DNA from: JAFGIG01 sp964397545
GTDB lineage: Bacteria; SDB-A
Assembly (NCBI GenBank): GCA_964397545.1
Contig: CAYNIW010000004.1
Span: 1-64,000, forward strand
Direction of reading: 5' to 3'
Length of the DNA: 64,000 bases
The position numbers and the translations under genes were made by a program. The notes beneath the pieces are model-generated. The model did not search any database, was not told the origin of the DNA, and saw only the letters and a program-made list of their open reading frames with translations. Within the stretch, counting starts at the first letter, position 1; every line of letters begins with the position of its first letter. Shown piece by piece: positions 16,310 through 25,102 of the stretch.

Positions 16310-17485
16310 ATGAGAATACTCTACATTACACATAATTATCCAAGATTTCAAGAGGATTATTCCGGATTTTTCATCAAAGATCTGGCGCAAGAACTCGCTT
16401 CAAGGGGGCATGAGATAACGGTTCTCGCTCCGCATTTCAAAGGAGCGAGGATAGAGGAAAAATCGGGAAATTTAACGGTCTACAGGTTCAGATACGGCGC
16501 TTCTGAACAAATAGCATATACCGGAAATATGCATGGGCTATTAATGAATCCGCTGAAATTTTTAGAATTTTTTTCTTTCATCAATTCAACATTCTCCAAA
16601 GCCAGAGAGTTAGCCTCCTTTCAAGATATCATTCATGTCCAATGGCTGGTTCCTTCAGGAATCATAACCTCATTGCCTGTTTTCGCTAATAAAATTCTGA
16701 CGCTTCACGGGACCGATGTTAGACTTCTTTCTACGCCCGTAATATCTTTTTTATCGAAAAAGATTATCGAAAAGTACTCTAAAGTAACCGCAGTTTCTGA
16801 ATTTCTCAAAAAAGAAATAGCAAAATGGGGATATAGGGAAGAGGCTATAGTCCTTCCAATGACAGGAAACTTGGACAAATTTATAAATTATAATAAAACA
16901 CTGAGTTCGGTTAAACTGTCTTTTCTGACCGTGGGAAGACTCTCAAAACAGAAGAACATAGAAACCGCATTAAGAGCGATGAGTCTTTTAAAAAGAAAAG
17001 GCATCGGATTCCAATATACTATTGTCGGCGAAGGAGAGGACGGCAAAAGACTTCAAAAACTGTCTGATTCTTTGAGCCTTTCAGAAGACGTCCTCTTCAA
17101 AGGAAGTTCTTTACACTCGGAAATACCCGGATTATTGAACAACCATGATATTTTTATAGTCTCATCATTGAATGAAGGACTTGGTATTTCTTCTGTGGAA
17201 GCAATGCTTTCGGGTCTTCTCGTCATCGGATCCCGCTCAGGATCAATTCAGTACATAATAGACCAAGGAAAATCAGGTTATCTTTTCGACCCTTTATCAC
17301 CGCAGGACCTTTCGGAAAAAATCAGTAACGTCCATAAAAACAGAGAAATAGCCCGCCAGATTGCCGCAAAAGGCAGGGAAAGAGCCGTAAAAGAATTCTC
17401 TTTCTCTTCTCAGGCGGACAGATGGGAAAAACTCTATTATCAGGAGTCCCGAAGACAATCAAGGAATCGGGCGGATATTAAATGA
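16310..17485 (+). CDS. glycosyltransferase family 4 (GT-B)
   Basis: A 391-residue retaining GT-B enzyme. The N-terminal Rossmann half begins MRILYITHNYPRFQEDYSG. The C-terminal half begins SFLTVGRLSKQKNIETALRAM and has the nucleotide-sugar E-x7-E motif in SSLNEGLGISSVEAMLSG followed by the G-S loop. It would transfer a sugar from a nucleotide donor to a growing lipid-linked or cell-surface glycan on the cytoplasmic face. Its stop overlaps the next start (ATGA). Donor and acceptor cannot be told from sequence. It opens a five-gene glycan cluster. Confidence 0.88.
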   Translation: MRILYITHNYPRFQEDYSGFFIKDLAQELASRGHEITVLAPHFKGARIEEKSGNLTVYRFRYGASEQIAYTGNMHGLLMNPLKFLEFFSFINSTFSKARELASFQDIIHVQWLVPSGIITSLPVFANKILTLHGTDVRLLSTPVISFLSKKIIEKYSKVTAVSEFLKKEIAKWGYREEAIVLPMTGNLDKFINYNKTLSSVKLSFLTVGRLSKQKNIETALRAMSLLKRKGIGFQYTIVGEGEDGKRLQKLSDSLSLSEDVLFKGSSLHSEIPGLLNNHDIFIVSSLNEGLGISSVEAMLSGLLVIGSRSGSIQYIIDQGKSGYLFDPLSPQDLSEKISNVHKNREIARQIAAKGRERAVKEFSFSSQADRWEKLYYQESRRQSRNRADIK

Positions 17486-18429
17486 AGAAACCTGATAAAA
17501 TTTACATCAGGATGTTAGGTTTCGTGATCGTCCTTTTAGCCTTTTTCTATCTTACCAAGAGTATATACGGCAACTGGAATCAAATACGCGATTTCTCATG
17601 GAAACCTGACCTGTTTTATATTTCAATTTCATTTTGTTTAGAAATGTCTGTCCAGATAGCCGGCGTTGTTTTTTGGACTAAAATAATTCAACACCTCGGC
17701 TCTTTCATTTCTCTTAGAAAAGCACTCAAGATTTGGTTCATTTCCTCTCTCGGCAGATATCTTCCGGGAAAAGCTTGGCAGCTTTTCGGGATGATGTGGC
17801 TTCTGTCAAGAGAAGGCGTCCCGGCTGAAATTTCAGTTGTTTCTTCAGTATTTGTCCAGATATACTCAATTATCCCCGGTATAATTATAGCCGCTTTCGC
17901 TCTTTTCTCCATTTTAAGCCCCTCAAACTTTATTTATGCCGCTTCGGCGATTGTCGCGGGGTTTTTGATTGTTTTAGTAATTTCACATCCCAAAGTGATT
18001 GGAAAGATAATCTCGGAGGTTGCAAAAAAAAGAGGAACAACTGTCTCTGCCAAAGGCATCAGCCCTGTAAATTCATGCCTAATGCTTTTCTCTTATGTTT
18101 TTTACTGGGTTCTCAGGGGAGTTTCGTTCTTCTTTTTCATAAAGGCATTTTACCCCGACATCGACATCGTAAATATTCCTCTGCTAATCTCTATTTTCAG
18201 TGCGAGTTACATTTCCGGTTTATTGTTTCTTCTGGCGCCCGGAGGAGTCGGCATAAGAGAAGGCATAATGCTGAAAATGCTCAATGTATTAATTGGAATT
18301 CCAATTGGGGTTTCATCAGCTATGGCATTATTAAACAGAATATGGTTATCTTTCATTGAAATCTTTTGTCTTTTAATAGCTTTAGCAGTTAATTGGAGGA
18401 AGAATGTCCGCCAAAACGAAAACCGATAA
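17482..18429 (+). CDS. LPG-synthase-type integral membrane protein (UPF0104/AglD-like)
   Basis: A 315-residue polytopic protein with about eight hydrophobic segments. Family hallmarks are visible: GRYLPGKAWQLFGMM in the first half and LAPGGVGIREGIMLKML in the second, as in the flippase-like membrane domain of lysylphosphatidylglycerol synthases and archaeal AglD. There is no soluble aminoacyl-transferase domain. Members of this family near glycosyltransferases are thought to act on lipid-linked sugars, but a function here is inference. It starts on the ATGA overlap with the GT4. Confidence 0.8.
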   Translation: MKKPDKIYIRMLGFVIVLLAFFYLTKSIYGNWNQIRDFSWKPDLFYISISFCLEMSVQIAGVVFWTKIIQHLGSFISLRKALKIWFISSLGRYLPGKAWQLFGMMWLLSREGVPAEISVVSSVFVQIYSIIPGIIIAAFALFSILSPSNFIYAASAIVAGFLIVLVISHPKVIGKIISEVAKKRGTTVSAKGISPVNSCLMLFSYVFYWVLRGVSFFFFIKAFYPDIDIVNIPLLISIFSASYISGLLFLLAPGGVGIREGIMLKMLNVLIGIPIGVSSAMALLNRIWLSFIEIFCLLIALAVNWRKNVRQNENR

Positions 18430-20848
18430 TATAAAATCGCCGGGATTACCCGACATATCATGGAAAACAGCCGTCATAGTCTTGTTTCTGGCTCTATGTG
18501 TTTCCTTCTGGCACATACTTATTCCGGGCAGGATTCTCGATTGCGGGGATCAATTGATGGGGATCCCGTTCAAGACTTTTTCAGCAGAAAACATAAGGAC
18601 TGGAAATTTTATACCTAAATGGAATCCACACATATACGGCGGTTTTCCATACATAGGAGGAATGCATGGCGATGTTCTGTTCCCCAGCGCTTTCCTGAGA
18701 ATATTTTTACCTGTCGAATTCGTCTTATCCCTTGTTTTTTTCTTTCACTTTTTCATAGCGGGTGTATTTGCGTATTTCCTCTCAAAACAGCTCGGAGCAG
18801 GCGGATCAGAGTCTTTGGCAGTCGGCATAATGTATATGTTTTCCGGCATAATAATTTCTCAAGTAAACCCGGGTCATGACGGAAAAGTTGTCGTCGAAGC
18901 TCTCGCTCCGGGCATATTTCTCTTTATTTCAAAAGGAGTCGCTTCAAAGAAAATCATCCACTACCTGCTCGCCGGAGGGTTAATTTCCCTTTGCCTTCTT
19001 TCTCCCAATGTTCAATTGACCTATTATCTGCTCATGGGATCGCTTGTCTGGTTTTTTTCCGAATCCATTGGAACAAACGGGAAAGACCTAAAAAAATACA
19101 TTAAAGACATATCTTTTGCCGTTTCAGCACTTGCTCTCGGATTTGCCGTTTCAGCCGCGCAGTTCATGCCTTTTCTCGATTACGGTCCTCTATCACCGAG
19201 ACAATCAGGGAGAGGTTGGGAATTTGCCACAAGCTGGTCGATGCACCCAACTGAATTTTTCGATGTCCTTTTCAGAGGTTTTTCGGGATTGAAAGACCAA
19301 TATTGGGGACAAAATCCTTTCAAACTCCACACAGAATACATGGGTTTGACAGTTTTCACGATAGCTCCTCTCGCTTTTTTCACGAAAGAAAGAAAAGCTC
19401 TCAGGAGAGCGCTTACACTGGGTTTTCTCGCGCTGTTCTTTCTTATAGTCTCATTCGGAGGACACACTCCTTTTTACAGAGTTTTCTATGGTTCCATCCC
19501 GGGTTTTAAGCAATTCAGAGCTCCGAGCATATCATTTTTCATGTTCACCCTCTCTGCGGCATGTCTTGCGGCTCTCGGTTTTGTCAATCTCAGAAAAAGC
19601 AAGAAAGCCCTTCAAGTACTCACTATCACCGCGGTTCTGCTCTGCCTTTTGATTCTCTTAACTCCTTCTATCTTTCAGCATTTCGCCTCCATTTCAGAAA
19701 AAGCCGAAACGGCCGCCGCGAACAAAGAAGTTTTCCTAAGAACTCTTATCTTATCCTTCGTCGTGGTAATTTTAACTTTCGTATGCGCAATGCTTTCTGT
19801 CCGGGTTAAAGAAAAAAGAACTCTTTTTCTGGGCATACTTGCTGTCATAGTTTTTTTTGACCTCTCGTCATTGACGAGAAAATTTGTCGAAAATCTTAAA
19901 AATGAAGACGGGACTTACGTCAAAGCAGCGGATCTATATTCTCCTGATAATACCGTTAGGGCTGTTCTTTCCTTGGATTCCCTCTCCAGAGTCATGCCTT
20001 CGGCGTATTTTGACCTGAAATTCTCTCAAGACGGAGTTTATCCCATAGACAATCACTCTTCAGACAATTACCTTATGGCGAACAGGTTATACTCGCCTGG
20101 AGGCTACCATGGCAATCAGCTCCAGAGGTATCAGGATTTTATAGGTCTTCCGAACACGATAATGTTCCAAAATGGAGGAATACTGTCAGAGAACATAAAT
20201 CTTTGCAGGCTCCTCGGGATTAAATTCCAGCCCGTCAGCAAAATCCTCTATTCAGAATTAGCAAGGTCCGCCGATGAAGACCCGGACAGAGCCGATCAGC
20301 TTGCTCAAATGTTCGGGCTCGGTAAAACAGGATTGATAAGGATGACTACAGGAGAAATCATCGACGCCGGAAACATGGTTCTTTTAGTTGACACTCTCGC
20401 CTTCCCTAAAATTGTCGTCGTCCCTTCATGCACCGTCATAACAGATGACAAAGCTTGTCTTGCCGCGGTTCACGATGAGAATTTCAACTTTTCGGAGAAA
20501 GTTATACTCTCTCAAGAACCTGACATATCACCGTTTTCCGGCGGCAGCGCACAGATTACGGAATACTCGCCGGACCGGATCAGAGCCAAAGTCTTAACCG
20601 GCGGTCCAGCTTTAATAGTGGTCAACGACAATTGGGCTCCGGGCTGGAAAGCATATATTGACGGCGTCAAAACAGACGTTTTGAGAGCAAATTATACTCT
20701 TAGATGCGTCGCGGTTCCGGATGCAGGGGAACACGATTTCGTTATGATTTACGACCCTCTTTCTGTTAAAATTGGATATGCTGTCACGCTGTCGGCTATC
20801 ATTCTCTGGTCAATTCTCGTGATCATCAGCTGGAGGAAAAAATTATGA
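18404..20848 (+). CDS. YfhO-family membrane protein
   Basis: An 814-residue protein with about a dozen membrane helices in the first 490 residues and one at the C-terminus (VTLSAIILWSILVIISW). The N-terminal luminal loop contains KWNPHIYGGFPYIGGMHGD, typical of GT-C/YfhO proteins. The soluble C-terminal domain carries the YfhO signature WAPGWKAYIDGVKTDVLRANYTLRCV. YfhO proteins are linked to glycosylation of teichoic or other surface polymers using polyprenyl-phosphate sugars. The DPM1-like gene just downstream would supply such a donor. It overlaps the previous gene by 26 nt and follows TTGGAGGAAG. Confidence 0.8.
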   Translation: MSAKTKTDNIKSPGLPDISWKTAVIVLFLALCVSFWHILIPGRILDCGDQLMGIPFKTFSAENIRTGNFIPKWNPHIYGGFPYIGGMHGDVLFPSAFLRIFLPVEFVLSLVFFFHFFIAGVFAYFLSKQLGAGGSESLAVGIMYMFSGIIISQVNPGHDGKVVVEALAPGIFLFISKGVASKKIIHYLLAGGLISLCLLSPNVQLTYYLLMGSLVWFFSESIGTNGKDLKKYIKDISFAVSALALGFAVSAAQFMPFLDYGPLSPRQSGRGWEFATSWSMHPTEFFDVLFRGFSGLKDQYWGQNPFKLHTEYMGLTVFTIAPLAFFTKERKALRRALTLGFLALFFLIVSFGGHTPFYRVFYGSIPGFKQFRAPSISFFMFTLSAACLAALGFVNLRKSKKALQVLTITAVLLCLLILLTPSIFQHFASISEKAETAAANKEVFLRTLILSFVVVILTFVCAMLSVRVKEKRTLFLGILAVIVFFDLSSLTRKFVENLKNEDGTYVKAADLYSPDNTVRAVLSLDSLSRVMPSAYFDLKFSQDGVYPIDNHSSDNYLMANRLYSPGGYHGNQLQRYQDFIGLPNTIMFQNGGILSENINLCRLLGIKFQPVSKILYSELARSADEDPDRADQLAQMFGLGKTGLIRMTTGEIIDAGNMVLLVDTLAFPKIVVVPSCTVITDDKACLAAVHDENFNFSEKVILSQEPDISPFSGGSAQITEYSPDRIRAKVLTGGPALIVVNDNWAPGWKAYIDGVKTDVLRANYTLRCVAVPDAGEHDFVMIYDPLSVKIGYAVTLSAIILWSILVIISWRKKL

Positions 20849-21558
20849 GACCTCTCGTCGTTATCCCGACATATAACGAAATTGAGAATATAGAAAAAAT
20901 CTTAAAAAAAATCCTGTCTCAGGACCCAAGACTCGAAATTCTCGTCGTCGACGATTCGTCTCCTGACGGAACAGGAGAAAAAGTTCTCGAAATGAGAAAA
21001 GCCGACAGCAGAATACACCTGAAAAGGAGATCGGGAAAACTCGGTCTTGGAACAGCTTACGTGGAAGGTTTTAAGTGGGCTATTGAACACAAATATGACT
21101 GCGTTTTCGAAATGGACGCTGATTTTTCTCACGATCCAGCCATGCTTCCGGTGTTTCTCGAAAAAATTAAACATTACGACCTCGTAATAGGCTCCAGATA
21201 TATAAACGGGGTCAGCGTGATAAACTGGCCCATGAGCCGTCTTCTTCTGAGTTATTTCGCCAACAAATACGCGTCCTCAGTCACCGGCTGTCCCATAAAA
21301 GACCTCACTGGAGGATTCAAATGCTTCAAAAGAGAGACGCTCGAGGCTATTGATCTTGAAAAAGTGCATTCGGACGGATATTCATTTCAAATTGAGATAG
21401 ATTTTAAGGTTTACGCCAAAGGATTTAAGATCAAAGAGATACCTATAATATTCGCCGACAGGACAGAGGGAAAAAGCAAGATGTCGAAAAAAATAGTCTG
21501 GGAGGCTATTTTCATGGTCTGGCGCCTCAGGCTGGCTAGATTATTCAAAAAGCTATGA
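20845..21558 (+). CDS. DPM1-like polyprenyl-phosphate glycosyltransferase (GT2)
   Basis: A 237-residue GT-A enzyme with VVDDSSPDGTGEKV and the metal-binding MDADFSHDP (DxD) of dolichol/polyprenyl-phosphate mannosyltransferases, plus SRYINGVSVINWPMSR and DLTGGFKCF. It lacks the GtrA-type membrane domain found in longer relatives. It probably moves a hexose from a nucleotide donor to undecaprenyl phosphate, giving a lipid-linked sugar for a GT-C-type enzyme such as its YfhO-like neighbour. The ATG follows GGAGG and overlaps the previous stop. Confidence 0.9.
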   Translation: MRPLVVIPTYNEIENIEKILKKILSQDPRLEILVVDDSSPDGTGEKVLEMRKADSRIHLKRRSGKLGLGTAYVEGFKWAIEHKYDCVFEMDADFSHDPAMLPVFLEKIKHYDLVIGSRYINGVSVINWPMSRLLLSYFANKYASSVTGCPIKDLTGGFKCFKRETLEAIDLEKVHSDGYSFQIEIDFKVYAKGFKIKEIPIIFADRTEGKSKMSKKIVWEAIFMVWRLRLARLFKKL

Positions 21559-22943
21559 TCGTCAGCAAAACCGAAAAAATAAACAAGTTTTTCTGTCTAT
21601 GGGACCTTTTAGTCACAATACTGCTTTTTGTTTTTCTTCAGTTCTTCATTCAGATCTTTTTTATTGATATAGAATATAGAACTGTTATGCAGAGGCTTTT
21701 CAGGCTTCCCTGGGTCATACCTCTGATAATAGTAATTTGGGGTTTCTTTCTCAATGCATACCAGACCTATCCGAAACCTGAAACCCGAAAAACCACTGAA
21801 CTTCTTTTTTCGCTTATAAAAGCAGTCGTCACAGCCGGCAGTATCCTCGGCCTTTTCTTTTTCCTGACAAAATCATACATACAGAGCCGCGCCGTGTTCA
21901 TCTCCTTCATCTCTCTTGATTTTGCCGTTCTTCTGCTGAACAGATTTTTTCTTCTGAAAATGAGAAACAGAATGTTAAAGCTGAACATTATAATCGTCTC
22001 GGACGACCAAAACAGCAGAAACATCGAAAAACTTATCCGTAAAAATTTATCTGTCGGAAAGCGAAACCTCGAACTGATAAGAGTAAAAAAAGATATCACT
22101 GAAGATAAAATGACAGAAATCTACGACAAGATTAGCGCCGGTTCTGTTGACTGGATAGTCGTAGGCCTCGGTCCTGCAAATTACAGATATTATGAATCGC
22201 TTGTCGGATTTTGCGAGGAATTAGGAGTTCCGGTTTCTCTTTTGATTGACGCTTCTATAAAACCGAAGATATCATGGCTGAAAGTTGAGGAAATTTCAGG
22301 GCTTCCGTTCTTCACTTTTTATACTACGACCGGAAGGGTATGGGGGCTCATCGCCAAAGACATCATAGATAAAGTTCTCGCCGTGTTAGGTTTGGCGGTG
22401 CTTTTTCCTTTGATGGTTTTAATAGGAGCGGCGGTAAAAATCTCATCCCCCGGAAAGATGATTTTCAGCCAAATCCGCTGCGGCTTTAACGGCAAAAAGT
22501 TCAAAATGTATAAATTCAGGACAATGAGGGAAGGGTCTGAGGATTTATTGCCGGATCTTCTCGAGAGTAATCTCATCATAGGGCACGCTTTCAAACACCC
22601 GAAAGACCCGAGACTCACTCGTATAGGAAAATTTCTTCGAAGATGGAGTTTAGACGAACTTCCTCAGATGCTGAATATTATGAGAGGAGAGATGAGCTTC
22701 GTCGGACCGAGACCCCCTCTTCCCGCTGAAGTCAGTATGTATAAAAACTGGCAGAAAAGGAAATTGTCCATGAAACCCGGCTTGACTTGCCTTTGGCAGA
22801 TAGGAGGCAGAAATAAAATCCTCGATTTCGACAGATGGGTCAAAATGGATCTTGAGTATATTGACAATTGGTCTTTGTGGCTCGATATTAAAATAATGCT
22901 GAAAACATTTCCCGCTATTATAAGCGGCATGGGAGCATATTGA
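21555..22943 (+). CDS. priming polyprenyl glycosylphosphotransferase
   Basis: A 462-residue WbaP/WcaJ-type enzyme with four to five N-terminal helices, a central CoA-binding-like domain (about 140-240), a membrane re-entrant helix (IIDKVLAVLGLAVLFPLMVLIG) and the catalytic domain. The latter has KMYKFRTM, LRRWSLDELPQMLNIMRGEMS and FVGPRPPLPAEV. It would transfer a sugar-1-phosphate to undecaprenyl phosphate, the first step of exopolysaccharide or O-antigen-like repeat synthesis. It closes the glycan cluster. No Wzx, Wzy or Wzz gene is nearby. Confidence 0.92.
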   Translation: MIVSKTEKINKFFCLWDLLVTILLFVFLQFFIQIFFIDIEYRTVMQRLFRLPWVIPLIIVIWGFFLNAYQTYPKPETRKTTELLFSLIKAVVTAGSILGLFFFLTKSYIQSRAVFISFISLDFAVLLLNRFFLLKMRNRMLKLNIIIVSDDQNSRNIEKLIRKNLSVGKRNLELIRVKKDITEDKMTEIYDKISAGSVDWIVVGLGPANYRYYESLVGFCEELGVPVSLLIDASIKPKISWLKVEEISGLPFFTFYTTTGRVWGLIAKDIIDKVLAVLGLAVLFPLMVLIGAAVKISSPGKMIFSQIRCGFNGKKFKMYKFRTMREGSEDLLPDLLESNLIIGHAFKHPKDPRLTRIGKFLRRWSLDELPQMLNIMRGEMSFVGPRPPLPAEVSMYKNWQKRKLSMKPGLTCLWQIGGRNKILDFDRWVKMDLEYIDNWSLWLDIKIMLKTFPAIISGMGAY

Positions 22944-22959
22944 AAAATTTGGAGGAAAG

Positions 22960-25101
22960 ATGTTTGCATTAGCAATAATGGCTTTGCTTTTCACTTCGGC
23001 AGACGGCGTATCGGTTTACACTTCTCATTCATACATAACCCGTCTTGCCAATCATGAAGGAAAACTTGTCACAATGAGTTCAGGCGGACTTTGCATAACA
23101 GACACTTCCGGAAGCAATACTCTTATAAACAATTCGACAGGCCTTCTCGACAACAGCGTTTACGACGCCGCTTTCGACGGCAATTCAAATATATTCGCCG
23201 CTTCTTCAAGGGGAATCACCGTGTTTACTCCTGATCTTTCCGAATATCTCCAGTTGACTTCTTTTTTCCAAGGGCTTCCTCACGGAGAGATAAGAGAACT
23301 CGAATTCAGAAACGACACCCTTTGGGCTGGAGGAGAAAACGGAGGCTGGGTTTGGGAGACAGGGGGAAATCCGCTGGTTTATTCTACCGGCCATTCCGGC
23401 AGATTCCTTTCCGATAAAAGCGTTTATTCTCTTCTTCTCCTCGGCGACACTCTCATAGCCGGGACTTCTGAAGCCGTTGTTTTTATTCCCGCCGCTTCTT
23501 TCAATGACACTTCGGCATACGGATACTACACGAAGGGGCTTTCAGCTCAGGAGTCCGTCCTTTCTGTCGCCTCTCATAAAGACACGCTGTGGATAGCAAC
23601 CAACACATTCGTGAAGTTTCTATCCGGGGACAGCTTTGTTTCAACCGGTTTTAGCTCCCGAAGAATGCGTCTTTCCGTCGTCAATGATACTCTGTTCGTG
23701 AACGATTACGAGAATTGGTCTGTAAAAAGACGGACAAACGGAGCATGGATTCAATACGGGCCGGGGATACCTTCAAGACCTGTTGGAGTAGCATTAAACC
23801 ATGAGGGCAAAATCACCGCCGGAACCGCGACTCTGTCAAATTACACTTTCGAGGCCAATCAATGGATACATTCAATTCTTCCAGGGCTTTTCAAACCGCT
23901 TGTGTCCACAGCAGCTGTGCTCCCAAACGGCACGATTGCCGCCGTTCACTTCGGCATTGAAGATGATGACGCGGTTTCCATAAGGTATCCCGACGGGAAA
24001 TGGGAAATAATAAGATCGCTGAACTGGGACTCAACAGGCGACTGGGGAGCCGGCAGGTTCATACAGCCCCGAGACGACTCTTCTTTTGTTATAGGAATAT
24101 GGGGCAGGCCCGGAGCTTTGATCTTTCTCTATCCCGGAAAGACGAGTTCCGACACATCTTATTATCAAAAACTGCCTCTTCCCTACACCGCAGTTCAACA
24201 GCCCATAAGCTCCATGACGGTCACGCCTGACGGAGACGTATGGTGCGCTTCTTTTGACAATATGGCTCCGTATCTTTTCAGGGTGAAACCGGACAATACC
24301 GTCCTGTCTTATTTCAGCAACCTCTTTATCTATACGTATTCCATCTGCATGCTGAAAGACGGCAGAATAGCCTTCGGAACCGCGCATCTCAACGCCAACG
24401 GTTTCGCCAGCGTGTTCGACCCCTCCGACTCGTCCCTTTCCCCGGAAATCGTAGCTCTTTCAGGCAACGATATAAATTCTATTGATAATTACAAGGACGG
24501 AATGATACTCATAGGGTCTAACGGAGGCATAAACACCTTCGACCTTGCCTCTTACAGAGTCCTGGACACAATAACATATTCAAGCACACAGGGCGGACTC
24601 TCGGGCAATTCCGTTGTGTCTCTGCTCTATATAAAAGGGAACGGACTCTGGGCTCTTTCTGAAAATGCCGGACTCTCACACAGAAAAGAAGACGGGACAT
24701 GGGAAAAGTTCGAGTCTCCTTCCGTCCTTCCCGGAATTCCTGTCGGGTCGAACAGGGGAGGTCTTTTTTACGGACCTGACAGCGGCATTCTCCTCGTCCC
24801 CACGAGCAACGGTTTGTGTGTGTTTCAAGTCGAGACCCAAAACGAAATCCCCGAAGGAGAACTTCTAATATATCCCAACCCTTGGCGGTTGGACTCTCCT
24901 CTTACTTTCTCATCTCAAGAAGCAACCGATTTTTACATTTTTTCTCTCGACGGAACAATGGTTTTTTCATCTTCATCCTCTTCTGCAGGGACACTTGTCA
25001 TACAGGCTCAATCCCTTGAAAAAATTGCATCAGGGCTTTATATAGTGATTGCCAAATCTCAAACAACTTCTTCGAGGGGAAGGCTCGTCATAGTAAAATA
25101 A
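22960..25101 (+). CDS. exported beta-propeller protein with T9SS-like sorting domain
   Basis: A 713-residue protein with a signal peptide (MFALAIMALLFTSADG) and repeated propeller blades of the two-component-regulator type (for example NSVYDAAFDGNSNIFAASSRGITVF and RELEFRNDTLWAGGENGGWVW). It ends in a sorting domain: GELLIYPNPW, a strand pair with SLDGTMVF, and SGLYIVI before the final RLVIVK. This C-terminus is what type IX secretion recognises in Bacteroidetes and relatives. The start has GGAGGAAAG. It follows the sugar transferase by 16 nt and may be co-transcribed with the glycan genes. What the propeller binds is unknown. Confidence 0.85.
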   Translation: MFALAIMALLFTSADGVSVYTSHSYITRLANHEGKLVTMSSGGLCITDTSGSNTLINNSTGLLDNSVYDAAFDGNSNIFAASSRGITVFTPDLSEYLQLTSFFQGLPHGEIRELEFRNDTLWAGGENGGWVWETGGNPLVYSTGHSGRFLSDKSVYSLLLLGDTLIAGTSEAVVFIPAASFNDTSAYGYYTKGLSAQESVLSVASHKDTLWIATNTFVKFLSGDSFVSTGFSSRRMRLSVVNDTLFVNDYENWSVKRRTNGAWIQYGPGIPSRPVGVALNHEGKITAGTATLSNYTFEANQWIHSILPGLFKPLVSTAAVLPNGTIAAVHFGIEDDDAVSIRYPDGKWEIIRSLNWDSTGDWGAGRFIQPRDDSSFVIGIWGRPGALIFLYPGKTSSDTSYYQKLPLPYTAVQQPISSMTVTPDGDVWCASFDNMAPYLFRVKPDNTVLSYFSNLFIYTYSICMLKDGRIAFGTAHLNANGFASVFDPSDSSLSPEIVALSGNDINSIDNYKDGMILIGSNGGINTFDLASYRVLDTITYSSTQGGLSGNSVVSLLYIKGNGLWALSENAGLSHRKEDGTWEKFESPSVLPGIPVGSNRGGLFYGPDSGILLVPTSNGLCVFQVETQNEIPEGELLIYPNPWRLDSPLTFSSQEATDFYIFSLDGTMVFSSSSSSAGTLVIQAQSLEKIASGLYIVIAKSQTTSSRGRLVIVK

Positions 25102-25102
25102 A

